Source of the DNA: Closterium sp. NIES-65
Lineage: Eukaryota; Streptophyta; Zygnematophyceae; Desmidiales; Closteriaceae
Reading direction: 5' to 3'
NCBI GenBank assembly: GCA_948144175.1
Contig: CANXME010000303.1
Location: forward strand, 49,244-113,243
Length of the DNA stretch: 64,000 nt
Of this stretch, positions 48,901 to 58,900 are shown one piece after another (position 1 is the first letter of the stretch; the number at the start of each line of letters is the position of its first letter). The position numbers and the translations under genes were made by a program. The notes under the pieces were generated by a model, which was not told where the DNA came from, did no database searches, and saw only the letters and a program-made list of their open reading frames with translations.

Positions 48901-50887
48901 ATGGGATGGGCGTGGGAGGGGTCTGGAGACCACAGTGAGGCAGCTGGTAGCGCAGATGTTCTGCTGGCTCATGCCCTTCTCTCGTTCCTCCTCTCTTCTC
49001 ATCTCTGTTTCTTCCCCTCCACTCCAACCCCTTACCCTGCTACTGCAGACCCTCCATTTCTCCAGCAAGGATCGTTTTGGAGGCCATTCTTATCGAGCTC
49101 CTCTCCTCTCCGCTCCTCCCCTTCCTCTTCTCCTTTCTCCTCTCCTCTCATCTCTCTCTCTCTTCCCCCACGCTGCCCCTCTCCATCCACTACAGACCCT
49201 CCATTTCGCCAACAAGGATCGGTTCGAGGCCATTCTAATCGAGCTCCTCTCCTCGCTCTCTCTCGTCATCGCAGCATCCACACCCCCTCCTCCTCCCCCT
49301 CCCATCCGTGCCCGCCCCTCCAAGCCTCCCTCCCTCGGCCGAGCCTCCAGCACCTCGCAGGCCCCTTCCCGAGCCAAGGCATTTGGTTTGGGATCGACAG
49401 CTTCGTACTCCAGCCGTCGCCGTAGCTCCCCTGCTCCCGTATTGTCCGGCTCTCCCCTCGATAACTTCGACCCGGAAGCAGCACTGGCAGAGGGAGCAGC
49501 AGAAGCGGCAGCAGCAGCAGCAGCAGGAGAAGGAGGACGGTCCACGCCCTCTCGCATCGCAATGCCTCGTGCTGCCTCCGCTGCTGAAGTGCTTGACGCT
49601 CCCACTTCCTCCATCTCCCCTCCTCGCTCCGCTGCTGCCCTTGCTGCTGCCCTTGCTGCTGCATCATCTGGCTCCTCTCACGTGACTGCAGCAGCAGCAG
49701 CAGCCAGCACATCAGTAGGGCAGCAGAAGCAGCATATGACTGCTTCTCTTGCTGCTGCTGCCGCTGCTACTCCCGCTGCTCCCTCTGCTGCCGCCGCTGC
49801 TGCAGGCACTGCAGCCGACGACCACGCGGCCTTCCTGTCAGCTCTCCCGCATCGCAGGCAAACCCACGCCGACATTGCAGCAGCTGCCATTGCAGCCGTC
49901 GACGCTGCAGCTGCTGGGTCAGCCGGTACCTCCCCCACTCCGCCCAAGCCCACAGCAGCAGGCAAGCCCCCGGCGCGCAGGCGGGGGCGGCACTCGCGCT
50001 CTCTCTCCATGTCCGATATCATGCCCGCTCCCTCCTCCCTTGCATGGCTCGTTGATGACTCTGCTGCTGCTGGCAACGGTGCAGCAGCAGGTGGAGGGGC
50101 AGGAGGAGGGGGGATGGGAGGAGGGGCGGATAGTCTGCCCAAGTTTCTGGAGGAGTTGGCGCAGCATGGGTTTGTGGTGTCGGCGTTTGACCGCAGCGAA
50201 GGCCGTGTGCTGCACCAAGCGGCACCGCTCTCCACCGCTCTCACCGCTCTCACACACCCCTCCTCTACCTCCTCCTCCTCGCTCTTCCACAACCCTCCCG
50301 GCCGTCTGTTCTCTACAGACGGGCCGGGTAGTGGTGGTAGTGGAGAAGAGGGGAAAAGGGGAGGGAAGGAGGGTGGGAATGACAAGGATATGTCGCCTCT
50401 TGACCGGCTGTTGGCTCGCATGCCCCCTCCCCGGCGGTTACAAAGATCCACCACCCCGCCTGGTAACCGCATCGAGAGAGCTATGTCACCAAAGCCGGAC
50501 AGACAGCGGGAGAGGGGGGGTGATGTGACTGTAAAGAGGGGGAGTGCAGCGAATGGGACTGGTGGGGTTGGTGACGGGGGGAGTGTGACTGTCGGGAGTG
50601 GCAGCAGCAGGTTCAGCAGCAGCAGCAGTGTTGCTATGGAGGGTGCAGAAGGGGGTTGTGACAGGAGAGGAAGTGGGTGTGGCAGTGGGAATGGGATAGT
50701 GACTGAAGATAAGAACGACTTAAACGGACGAAATGGGGGAGAGTCAACCCAATCTTGTGAGGCAACTCACAACAAGTCCCAAGAGGGTGCTGCTGTTAAT
50801 GCAGCACCAAAAAAGACAAGTTTGGCAATCCACTGCCACCACAAGATGCCTTGGCTGTTGGCTGAGGGTGCTGTGATTAGCCGTTAG
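42946..50887 (+). CDS. PSI-like protein (DUF3475 and DUF668), 9 exons, 1005 residues
   Basis: Exons: 42946-43395, 43646-43703 (weakest), 43962-44133, 44581-44655, 45361-45442, 46235-46300, 46675-46868, 47230-47458, 49196-50887; all phases agree. The ATG starts MGNQVS, a good N-myristoylation signal, as in known PSI proteins. DUF3475 begins MGILAFEVAGLMHRVLDLW (about 122). A LQRSSLWSHSLERMAK helix follows. DUF668 is GQAGLPMLYARVL, LMLPTFIRHQLHSRLR and CWLMPFSQATLQWVND, completed by TLHFANKDRFEAILIELL at the start of exon 9. The remaining 540 residues are low complexity with RSLSMSD-type Ser motifs. The family (PSK SIMULATOR type) promotes growth at the plasma membrane in land plants; the function here is inferred from homology. 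Exon 5 ends with a GC donor. The intron before exon 9 holds the 27-copy palindrome array. Confidence 0.87.
44255..44350 (+). repeat. Degenerate echo of exon 3 end (PSI-like gene)
   Basis: CAGCACGTGCTGAGGGCACA and the following Lys/Arg/Glu-rich stretch repeat the end of exon 3 (VQQVLRAHARRKEK...VMR, 44133), offset about 213 bp. The copy has a stop and no donor. Confidence 0.8.
44725..44781 (+). repeat. Echo of exon 4 end
   Basis: ILKR..MEALDEAIA ends at 44781 with donor CCAG/GTGGGT; the exon ends at 44655. Offset 126 bp. One indel in the echo shifts its frame. Confidence 0.88.
45226..45442 (+). repeat. Two copies of exon 5 start
   Basis: A CATCAG acceptor plus STSS..DAYSFED begins at 45232 and 45361 (offset 129 bp). 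Only the second reads on to PEEYFVTQ and the GC donor. Confidence 0.88.
45443..45790 (+). repeat. 40-bp minisatellite starting at the exon 5 donor
   Basis: About seven units containing GGCATTGAATGTCATTGAAT and GGCACTGGATGGCATCGGAT. The array begins within 15 bases of the splice donor. Confidence 0.92.
45835..46228 (+). repeat. 20-bp minisatellite before exon 6
   Basis: About 19 copies of CATGTGCACCCATGCGCAAT (or CACT at the end), running to six bases before the acceptor of exon 6. Some units contain self-complementary TGCGCA and GTGCAC cores. Confidence 0.93.
46905..46985 (+). repeat. Echo of exon 7 middle
   Basis: GGGGCAGGCAGGGCTGCCCA and TGCTGTACGCGCG repeat GQAGLPMLYAR of exon 7 in the following intron. 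The echo lacks clear splice sites. Confidence 0.88.
47042..47230 (+). repeat. Upstream echo of exon 8 start plus short repeat
   Basis: An acceptor CACAG and KELYAMLPTFIRHQLHS begin at 47042; the exon begins at 47230 (offset 188 bp). The gap holds three copies of a 31-bp unit with CTGCTCTCCCCACCTTACCC. Confidence 0.88.
47505..47595 (+). repeat. Echo of exon 8 middle leading into the array
   Basis: QLAAQIVCWLMRIS, a stop, then ATLQWVNDRSHS repeat the coding sequence of exon 8 downstream of its donor, then run straight into the 46-bp array. Confidence 0.9.
47596..48830. repeat. 46-bp array: palindrome fused to an exon 8 fragment, 27 copies
   Basis: Each unit is TTGAGTCGACTCAAAAG followed by TGGGTCAATGATCGCTCGCA and CAGCGACTA. 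The first part holds the 14-bp palindrome TTGAGTCGACTCAA. The second is the exon 8 sequence coding WVNDRSHS. First unit start 47596, last 48792, exactly 26 x 46 bp apart. The last unit runs into exon-8-like RVAGQQRGLLVQ with donor GTGGGT, so a complete exon 8 end lies on both sides of the array. Confidence 0.96.
49049..49110 (+). repeat. Upstream echo of exon 9 start
   Basis: CTGCAG acceptor plus TLHFSSKDRFG begins at 49049; the exon begins at 49196 with TLHFANKDRFEAI (offset 147 bp). The echo frameshifts after the first 30 bases. Confidence 0.88.
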
Positions 50888-51228
50888 CTCCGAAATCTAT
50901 ACTGGTGTGGGTATGGTGTGGCGTTGTACAGTTGCATGATTGTGTCTGATACCATAAGTAATTTGTCGATGTTAACTGTCTTGGACTTTTCCTTAGTCAT
51001 GGCTAATCTCTAATTAGTGAACATGGTTTTTGTAGCCTGGGCAATGCTGAGGTAGTGTACTTTGGTAAACTATCTCAGCATCCCATGAGTACCAGGTGGC
51101 TGCCAACTTGACAACCCACCATATACCCAAATACCATAATCTTTATTGCATAACGATAACACTCAGTGCAAAACACCATCTGGTAACCAAGTACCGTACT
51201 AGGTCATTGGCTAGGAGGGGACAAGAAA
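50888..51228 (+). other. 3' flank of the PSI-like gene
   Basis: AT-richer sequence after the stop with no gene or array seen. It ends at a TA-flanked mobile element. Confidence 0.5.
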
Positions 51229-51230
51229 TA

Positions 51231-51784
51231 CCGTATACTCCCGGACAAAACACCCCCCCATAATTGTACACCCCCGGGTAGCTTGTGCGGGGTGGGTGTT
51301 ATGATAGACCTCGTTTCTACTTTACCCCCTTTTTGGCTGATTTTCTATAACACCCCCCTTTTCTTACGGATTCATTACTATAGTCGTTAACGAGTAGCTG
51401 CAATACGGAAGAATATCGTCTGAATTTCTCCCTCAATGAAATTTCGCGGTACATTCAAAGGCAATCTGCCGAGATTTGCCCCTCCCCACTATTTCTCTGT
51501 TGCCACGTGCAGGTGAATCTTCCGTTGCAAGTGACAAAAATGTCAGGTGAATTTTCGTGAGGGCGATGAAGTTCGAGGCCGAAACTGACATTCGCACCTC
51601 AGGAAGTGATGCTAAAACGACCAGCAAAACACCCACATTGACTAATTAAAAAAACACTAACACTAAAATATGCCATATGTAAAGACCCGGGTATTATGTA
51701 TTTTTTTCCTATGAGGAGACCCCCCCCCATTTTTTCCCTGTATTTTTAGCTATACCATAGGGTGTTATGTCCGGGAGAATACGG
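51231..51784. mobile_element. Non-autonomous TA-flanked DNA transposon (MITE), 554 bp
   Basis: The left end CCGTATACTCCCGGACA and the right end, read in reverse, CCGTATTCTCCCGGACA form inverted repeats that extend about 25 bp with two mismatches. Both are bordered by TA (51229-51230 and 51785-51786). TA duplication points to a Tc1/mariner-type transposase acting in trans. No coding capacity. Confidence 0.85.
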
Positions 51785-52332
51785 TAGAAGAATTATTAAA
51801 TTGAGAAAGCTTGCTTTCTTATTCTTATCAATTGGCATCGTTCTCATTACAAATGGCATCGTTCTCATCACAAATGGCTTATTACAACATTTGCATCAAC
51901 GTTGAACACAAGCTAGTGCAATCGAATAACACTAGCTAAGATGTACCCTATCCAAGTGGCTTTAGCAAGGCGGTTTACTCTGGGGTGGGTGGTGGGAATG
52001 TTGAGTGAGCCGTTTGAAAATCGAGAAAACGTGGGTGGAGGGAAATGAAATCCAACCCACGTTTTTTGTGGTTGGAGAAGGGCGTTGAGCGCGCTTCGAC
52101 GATGCCAATTGTGCAGTACAAGCAGCTTCGCTTTCACAACACACAATTTAAAAAAAAACAATGTGTGTTTAAAAAGTATAATATTGAGAAAGCTTGCTTT
52201 CTTATTCTTATCAATTGGCATCATTCTCATTACAAATGGGGTCTCTGAGACATGGGCAACGGGGGCCTCCGGTTGCGTACGAGTGCCTATGTGTGTTGTG
52301 CCGATGACGCGGCATGCGTCAGATCTTGTAGG

Positions 52333-53274
52333 TTACAGGAGGATTCGATAAGAGGCTCGACGTATGGTGTAACATACATTTCCTTTGCTTAGTCGCTTCG
52401 CCATCTGCCCAGCCTTTTGAAGACCCTGTCTGGCACTCCCGTGTTGGCTGCTACTGTGGCTGCACCTTTTCGGAAAGAATGTGTGCCGAGCTGCAGCTCT
52501 CCAAGGCCAACCTTTGCGAAGGCTTCCTTGCACCAGTTCCGGATCGTGGTGTATGAAGGTGGCCTTACTTGGCCCTCGCTGGTTGAAGCGTGGCCGAAGA
52601 CCCGAATCAATGGTCCCTCTGACCGTGGGCCATAGCCGGCCAGTTGGATGAAGCGTCGCGTGCAGCGCACTGGGCAACAGGGGTCTGTCGTTGCTGCGGG
52701 AATCCAAATGATATGACCAGCTTGATCGGTCTTGGAGTGTGGTATGAGAATCCACATGACCTCGTCGTCGAATTGGATGTCTTTGCCATTTTATGGCTGC
52801 CAGGTCAGAATATCGCAGGAATCCTGAGTACATGAGGATGGGGATCAACCCTTTATGAAACGTCACGGGATCGTCGGACTGCAAGTAACACGCGGCCATG
52901 TCCCGGACTTGTTGGATCGATACGGGTTCCTTCATACGAGTAGGGCGAGGGCAGTGTCGTTTTGCACAGTCACGGACTTGGGTGGTGAACGGTCCGGTTG
53001 TCGGGCATTTGCTCCCAGTCATGCGATGAGCGAAGCTGACCGCCGAGCACGTCAGCTGGACTACGGACAGGGTGGCTTTGCGTCGGATTGTCTGTACCAG
53101 GTAGAGCGCGAGGGTCATGTCGGATGCCGGAAGAAATGGGAGGTTCACTTTTGTGCAGAAGGCTCGAAACTTGGCCCAGTATGGTTCGTATGTCCGGATC
53201 GTAGAGACGGCGCGAGATTGCGCGAGCATGTTAATCATTTGGTCGTGTAACTTTGGGAGCAAATCTGAACACAA
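52333..53274 (-). pseudogene. Tyrosine recombinase of the YR retrotransposon
   Basis: The minus strand encodes an N-terminal SAM-like part (STIRTYEPYWAKFRAFC), the first catalytic Arg in SGFLRYSDLAAI, the HxxR motif in GTHSFRKGAAT, the Trp in LGRWRSD and, past an in-frame TAA at 52391-52389, the nucleophile Tyr in AKEMYV. A one-base frameshift near 52790 separates the two halves. These enzymes integrate a circular DNA intermediate. The active-site residues remain, but the frame is broken at least twice. Confidence 0.88.
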
Positions 53275-53374
53275 GGCGTAGATATTTTGAATTAGTCAAA
53301 TGTCATTCTCAGTACAATAATTGGGCTGTGCGGTAGTCCCATGTCTGAAGAAGCATTGGAATGGGACCCTGCGT

Positions 53375-55282
53375 CTAGGCATTGGCTTCGTGTGTCAGAG
53401 AGATGTGCGCGTGGATGTGTGGAGCCCAAGTGCATAGGGAGGGTTGCAAAAGTGGCCACCAGCTTGCGCCTGGCCAGTGCGGAACTATTAGTGTGAGTGA
53501 TGCATGGGTGCATTGTGCGTGATGGAGGACGGCTGGGACCAGTTGGGGCGGGGGGAAGGCGAAGTTGTTTTCGAGTGTCCACGCGATCGAGAACGCATCA
53601 ACTGCGATGGCTTCTGGGTGGAGAATCTTTGTGCAGAAGCGCGGCAGTTGGGTGTTGCGGGAGTTTGCGAAGAGGTCGATGGAGTGGGGCCCCCAACGAC
53701 GTCCCAAGATGCGGAACCACAGTGTTTTCAGGCGCGTAATCGTCGTGGTCGACCATTTTTTCGTCGGCGTGTATATTGAGCTCGCGCGGAATCCATTCGA
53801 TGATCAAGCGCGTGCCAAGCTCCATGCATGTTCGGATGATGCTCTTGCATGCCGTTGTGAGGTCGGGGCTGTGAGAGCCGCCTTTGGGAAGGTTGAAGAA
53901 CACGCCCTGGTTGTCCACCCGCACGAGAACGTGTTTTTTGCTTGATCTTGTTCGCGTATGTTTGGAGCGCCCAAAGGACGCCTTTGATCTCCCGTCGCGT
54001 GCTGGACGTTCCTCGTAGCGGCTCTGACATGGTTGCGCTAGCTTCTTCGAGGCCGCCCGAAAATGTGGTCACAGTGGCGTCCCAACCATGAGAGCTAGCA
54101 TCCACATGGATTACCGCGTCGTAGCTGTTCCTGATGTGAAAAGGTGCGCCGTTGAAACGGTCAAACTCCTCGAGCCAAAATTGGAGCTCCTCTGCTGCAG
54201 ATGGGAGGATAACCATGCTTCTTTTCCATGACGCTGCTTCGTTGATCATTTGTAACATAGCGTGGCTGAATGCACGAGCGGTCGCGCCAAGTGCGACACC
54301 CATCGATGCAAGCATGCCAGTGATTCTGGCCACGTGGCGGACCGGGACTGGTCGGCATGCCTTGCTTGCGCTTAGGAGGTTTCGGATGGTTGCATGCAGT
54401 GAGGCTCGTCGATCGGGACGGTGGAGAATCGGCCGGTGTCGGTCTCCAGTTCTATGCCCAGGAATCGGAGATGTTGCGATGGTGACAGTTGTTGATTTCT
54501 TCGCGTTTATCACAAGACCTGCCTCTTTGAGGTCCAATATCACTTGCTGGCAGATTGCTTGCGCATCGGCTTTCGACCGGCAGAGAAATAAGATGTCATC
54601 CACGTAAGGTACGACTTGGATGCCTTGTTCTTGCCAACGCCAAGCTAGCTGCTTGATGAGCTGCAAGAAGACGAATGGAGCCGTCGCGAGGCCGAATGGT
54701 AGTGAACGAAATGCGTATGTGCGCCTATCGAATTCAAAGCCAAGGAAATTCCAGCACGATGGGTGGATGTCGATGTGATGGTAACCAGATTTGAGGTCAA
54801 TGGAGAACATCCAGTCCCCAATGCTCGCCAGGTCGGCGACACGGCTGAGCCCCTCGTACTTGAACTTGGGGACAATCAAGTTGGCGTTGACTTTCCTCAG
54901 ATCAAGAATGAGCCTTGCATTTGTCTTTTTGCTCGACCACGTTAAGTGGACTTATGCACTTAAGCTCCGTTGCGGCCATCGGAACTGCCGCTCCCGTCTG
55001 AGTTCTTGGATGGCGGTACGTGTGAACGTGGCATGCGTGTTTGCCCCGACATGATTGCGATCGTTGGAAAGGTTGTGGTGGGCCATGGCTCCATGGAAAC
55101 CAGTAACCCTTGGCGATGACGGAGAGAACGAGGTTGCTAGGGCACCATGAGCTCCACCACGCAAAGGTCGCGCGAAGACGTCCGCGCATCTGTGAAATAG
55201 TTCTGTTTGTAATGGCAAATTCGTACGGGTTATCGTAGCATGCCGCCCTCGCACCGTCGTGCTCCTGTACATTGGAGGCCAA
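53375..55282 (-). pseudogene. Reverse transcriptase and RNase H of the YR retrotransposon
   Basis: On the minus strand: ELKCISPLNVVEQKD and ARLILDLRKVNANL, then FSIDLKSGYHHI, LPFGLATAPFVF, and the catalytic YVDDILFL (about 54610-54585). RNase H residues follow in AVIHVDASSHG, TRREIKGVLWAL, VDNQGVFF and ELNIHADE. A frameshift in an A-run near 53935 separates the RNase H halves, others lie near 54950 and 53700, and a C-terminal tail reads GRRWGPHSIDLFANS, typical of DIRS-type elements. Confidence 0.87.
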
Positions 55283-55440
55283 GTGGTATAACGGGTTGAG
55301 TATTCCATGTTAAAGCATGCGTGTGCATGTACATGTATGGGCAACCATTGATCAAATGTGTGAAGAAAATAAAAAAACCGACGGAAATGTCAACGAATGT
55401 GTCAGGCGCGAAACGACGCTTCTTCTTCTCCTCGTTTCCA

Positions 55441-55441
<1 letters not shown>

Positions 55442-55473
<32 letters not shown>
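55442..55473 (-). other. Poly(A) tract (T-run on plus strand), probable LINE 3' end
   Basis: About 32 T on the plus strand read as poly(A) on the minus strand. It lies at the downstream side of a minus-strand LINE and is the likely 3' terminus. A matching target duplication could not be identified. Confidence 0.5.
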
Positions 55474-55474
<1 letters not shown>

Positions 55475-55561
55475 CCTCGCCCCATCGTGCACTCGGTAGG
55501 ATGTGGTTGTTGCCTGCCCTTAGTGCATGGGAGATGATGCCTATGGCCATGGACACACTTG

Positions 55562-55637
55562 TCCATTGTGTTTCTCTTATTCTCTCTCGTTCTCTCTCTT
55601 TCTTTCTCTCTCTCTCTCTCTCTCCCCTCTCTCTCCC

Positions 55638-55694
<57 letters not shown>

Positions 55695-55851
55695 TCTTGC
55701 TCTCTCCCTCTCCCTCTCTCTTTCATGCTCTCTCTTACTCGTAGTTCATGGGGGCTGGTGCGTAGAATCATGGACATGCGTGCCCACCATGTTGTATCTC
55801 GTTCTTTCTCTTTCTCTCTTTCTTTCTCCCTCTCTCTCTCTCTCTCTCTCG

Positions 55852-55942
<91 letters not shown>
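55562..55942. repeat. TC/GA microsatellite
   Basis: Two CT-dinucleotide blocks (about 55562-55735 and 55800-55942) separated by about 65 bp of unique sequence. Ser/Leu or Arg/Glu frames here are artefacts. Confidence 0.95.
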
Positions 55943-55944
<2 letters not shown>

Positions 55945-58900
55945 GCGGTCCTTTATTATATATAAAGGGGTACAAGCCATACATGATGAAGCAGCAAAGC
56001 AATCCCCTAGCATACCGTCTAGGTATCATGTAGGCCAGCAAGCGCTCATGCAAGCAAGTATCAACATATAATAACTAAGCTAGCTTGGGTCTGCTAGCCG
56101 TGGCCTGCCGTGAGCCTAGCACCTAGGGACCTCAGCCTCGGGGCCCCCTTACTTCAGCCCCTCACGCCTCCAGAGCTGGCCCACAGTCCAAGTCATCTTC
56201 AATGACTTGGCACAGGTCCCCCAGGCGGGGCTCTCCATGGGTCAGCTTGCCGCTTGTGGGTAGGCACTCTCTATGGCCCGATTAGACTTTGCCAGGAAAG
56301 CGTTTTGCCTGGCTCCTCTGCAGCGCTACCGACCAGCGCTGGCGGTAGTGAGCTGTGAGTTTGGATCGGTGACAGTGGTAAGCCTCCCCTACCTAAATTT
56401 CTCTTTAGCCGCTTGTCTGCCTAATAGCCTGAGGAACCTCTGTGTGTCGCGCGCTAGGGCTCCGTATGTTTCCACCGCCAGCCCCAACACCCCCACAAAA
56501 TCCGGCCGTCCCTCATACACTCCTCGTTTGGTTCTGGTCGCATCCTCCGCCGCCCAGCTCGAGGGCTTCACTGCCCTAGTGTCCCGGCGCTGCAGGACCG
56601 GGTCCGTCACTATGACGTCCATAAATACGTCTCGGCCGACTCCCGGTCATTGATGGCCAGGTCTGCTCGCTTGGGGTTGATTGGTTGCGAGTAGACCGTG
56701 GTCTCATACAGGGTAAGGTAGTCCGCCTCCCTGGCCATGCGGAGCGCCGTATACACGAGGTTGTTGTGTGTGTTCGTCCTCTCTTTCCCCTCCCCGCACC
56801 GCAGCAGATTGTTCGGTAGGCTCAGGTCCCCAATCTCCCCTCGCTCCCCCTGGCACGGGCCATTTTTCCGTCACCGACAGCGCCAAGTCCCAAGCGGAAC
56901 CCCAGAGCCAAGGCAAACTGACTCGGCTGGGAGAACGTCAGATCTGCCCGTGTGGGGATGGCGTTGAGCCAATCCCCTGCGCGTACTCCCTGCAGGCTGA
57001 TCAACCGCACCACGTGTCCATGTCTTCCCCCCGGCTTATCCATCCGTGTGTCGCCCACCAGCTCCGCTGTCCGTTCAGGTTGATATGATGCGACAGTATG
57101 CTCCTGCAGGCGTCCCCCGGTCCTCCCCCGCTGACACCCGGCTCCCCTAGCAGCTCCCGCGCCTCCTCGGGGAGTCTGTTCCGCAGGTCCCGGTATTGCT
57201 TCCCCTTCCCTTCCTGCCACTCCCTCCCCAAGCGGGGACACCAGCGACGGCCACTTGCGGAAAGCTGGTGGTTTGGCGAGGGCCGGGCATTTGCTTGCAA
57301 GCAGCATCTGTGCTGCCCTTAGTGACGCCAGGTATGCCGCCCGGTGCCTCTAACAATGGGTCTATCAGCCCCCACACCGCCCAGCGCGATCGGTAGCGTC
57401 GCCTGCCTCCACACCAGGCTTTGTTCTAGCTCCCTGGAGGGTACATTGATGTGGGCCGCCCTCAGTGCTGTCCGCAACAGCCTCTCGCCTCCACCCCCGC
57501 CATTCCCGGATGGGGGAGAGTGTCCGCCGGTGTAGTGCGCAGGAGGTAGGAGATTCTGCGTGATATGCAGCGCGACAGGAGCAGCATCGCGTGTTGTGGG
57601 TGGAGCTTGCTGACTAGGCTCAGCGGGAGGGCTATCCGCTCCAGCGATGCTCGAAGCGGTGCGCCTGCAGTATGCTACTGTGCCTATGGGGCTCCCAAGG
57701 ACTTGCACTCCGTCCACCGCCGCCGCCAATCCTTCCAGCAGGTCTGTTGTGTTACCCGTGGGGCTCCAGGCCGACGACTCTTGGTGAGGTTGCACCGCAG
57801 TCCTAGACCGACGAGCCCATGGACTATCATATTGAACGCCCTTGTCGCGGCCGCCGGCTGGCCAATGACAGTGATGTCGTCTGCGTACGCCATCACTGTC
57901 GCGCCCGGAACTGCCATCGCCGCCTCCAACAGGGCCGGTTGTATGGCTGCAGCGAATAGCATGGGGCCGAGCGGGTCTCCTTGTCTGACGCCCCGGGCGC
58001 TGTTAATGTGTGCTGACAGTGAAGCCTCTATCCAGTAGTAGTTTCGACGGCGTGCCATAGAGGGTTCTAGCGAATGGCAGCAGTGAGCTCAGTCCGCCGG
58101 TCCAAAGCAGTGTCGACAGAAAACTCCCACGTTCGACCGAATTAAAAGCGTTTTCAATATCGAGCTGTAATATCGTGCGCGTCGGGTCCTCCGCCAGCAG
58201 CGTACGAGCCGTGTGTATTATGCACTCCGATCCCCACGGTACGGCCACGCCGTATTGTACTGGTAGGAAGTGTGAGCGAATTTCCCCTGACAGCTCCCGG
58301 AGCGCCGCCTTTGCCGTGAGTCTAAGGAGTGCCTCCCCAATCGCTATCGGCCTTACTCCCCCGTCAGGTTTTTCCAGTGCGATTAGCATCGATGGTAGCA
58401 GCAGCTCCCTCAGCGGCGCGTCCTAGTACGTGCTGAGTAGGTTATTAACTATCTGGTGCAGCAGTAAGAATACCTCCCCGTTTGTTAGAGTAGGGTCCCG
58501 TAGGTGTTCGAAACAAGTGCCTGACGGGCCTGCTCCTATTCCGTTCGGGCACTTCGCCAGGATGTCGCGGAACGACTCTGTGCCAATGGCGAGTGTTGTT
58601 TCACCGTAACCCCCTAGCCCTTCCTGTATCGCCATCTCCGCTCGCGGATGCTTCGCCCGGAGTGTTTCCAGTGCTTGTTGCGACGGCTCCGCTAATAGAG
58701 TGGTTCGTAATGCTGCCGCAGCTTTCGCCAGGTTGGCCTTCCGGACCAATCCCTCTACCCTTGCGCAGATGCCTTCTGCGTCAGGCTCGTGTCTGCTTGG
58801 TTGGAAATGTCGAGGATTGTGCAGGCTTGGAGGTACAGTGAGCCCCACTCTTCATCTCGGAATTGTCGAAGTCTTTTCTTCACCGCGTCGAGGCTGTTTC

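Noticed and set aside
55562-55942. Ser/Leu-rich frames near 55.3-56.0 kb
   Set aside because: They are translations of a TC dinucleotide microsatellite.
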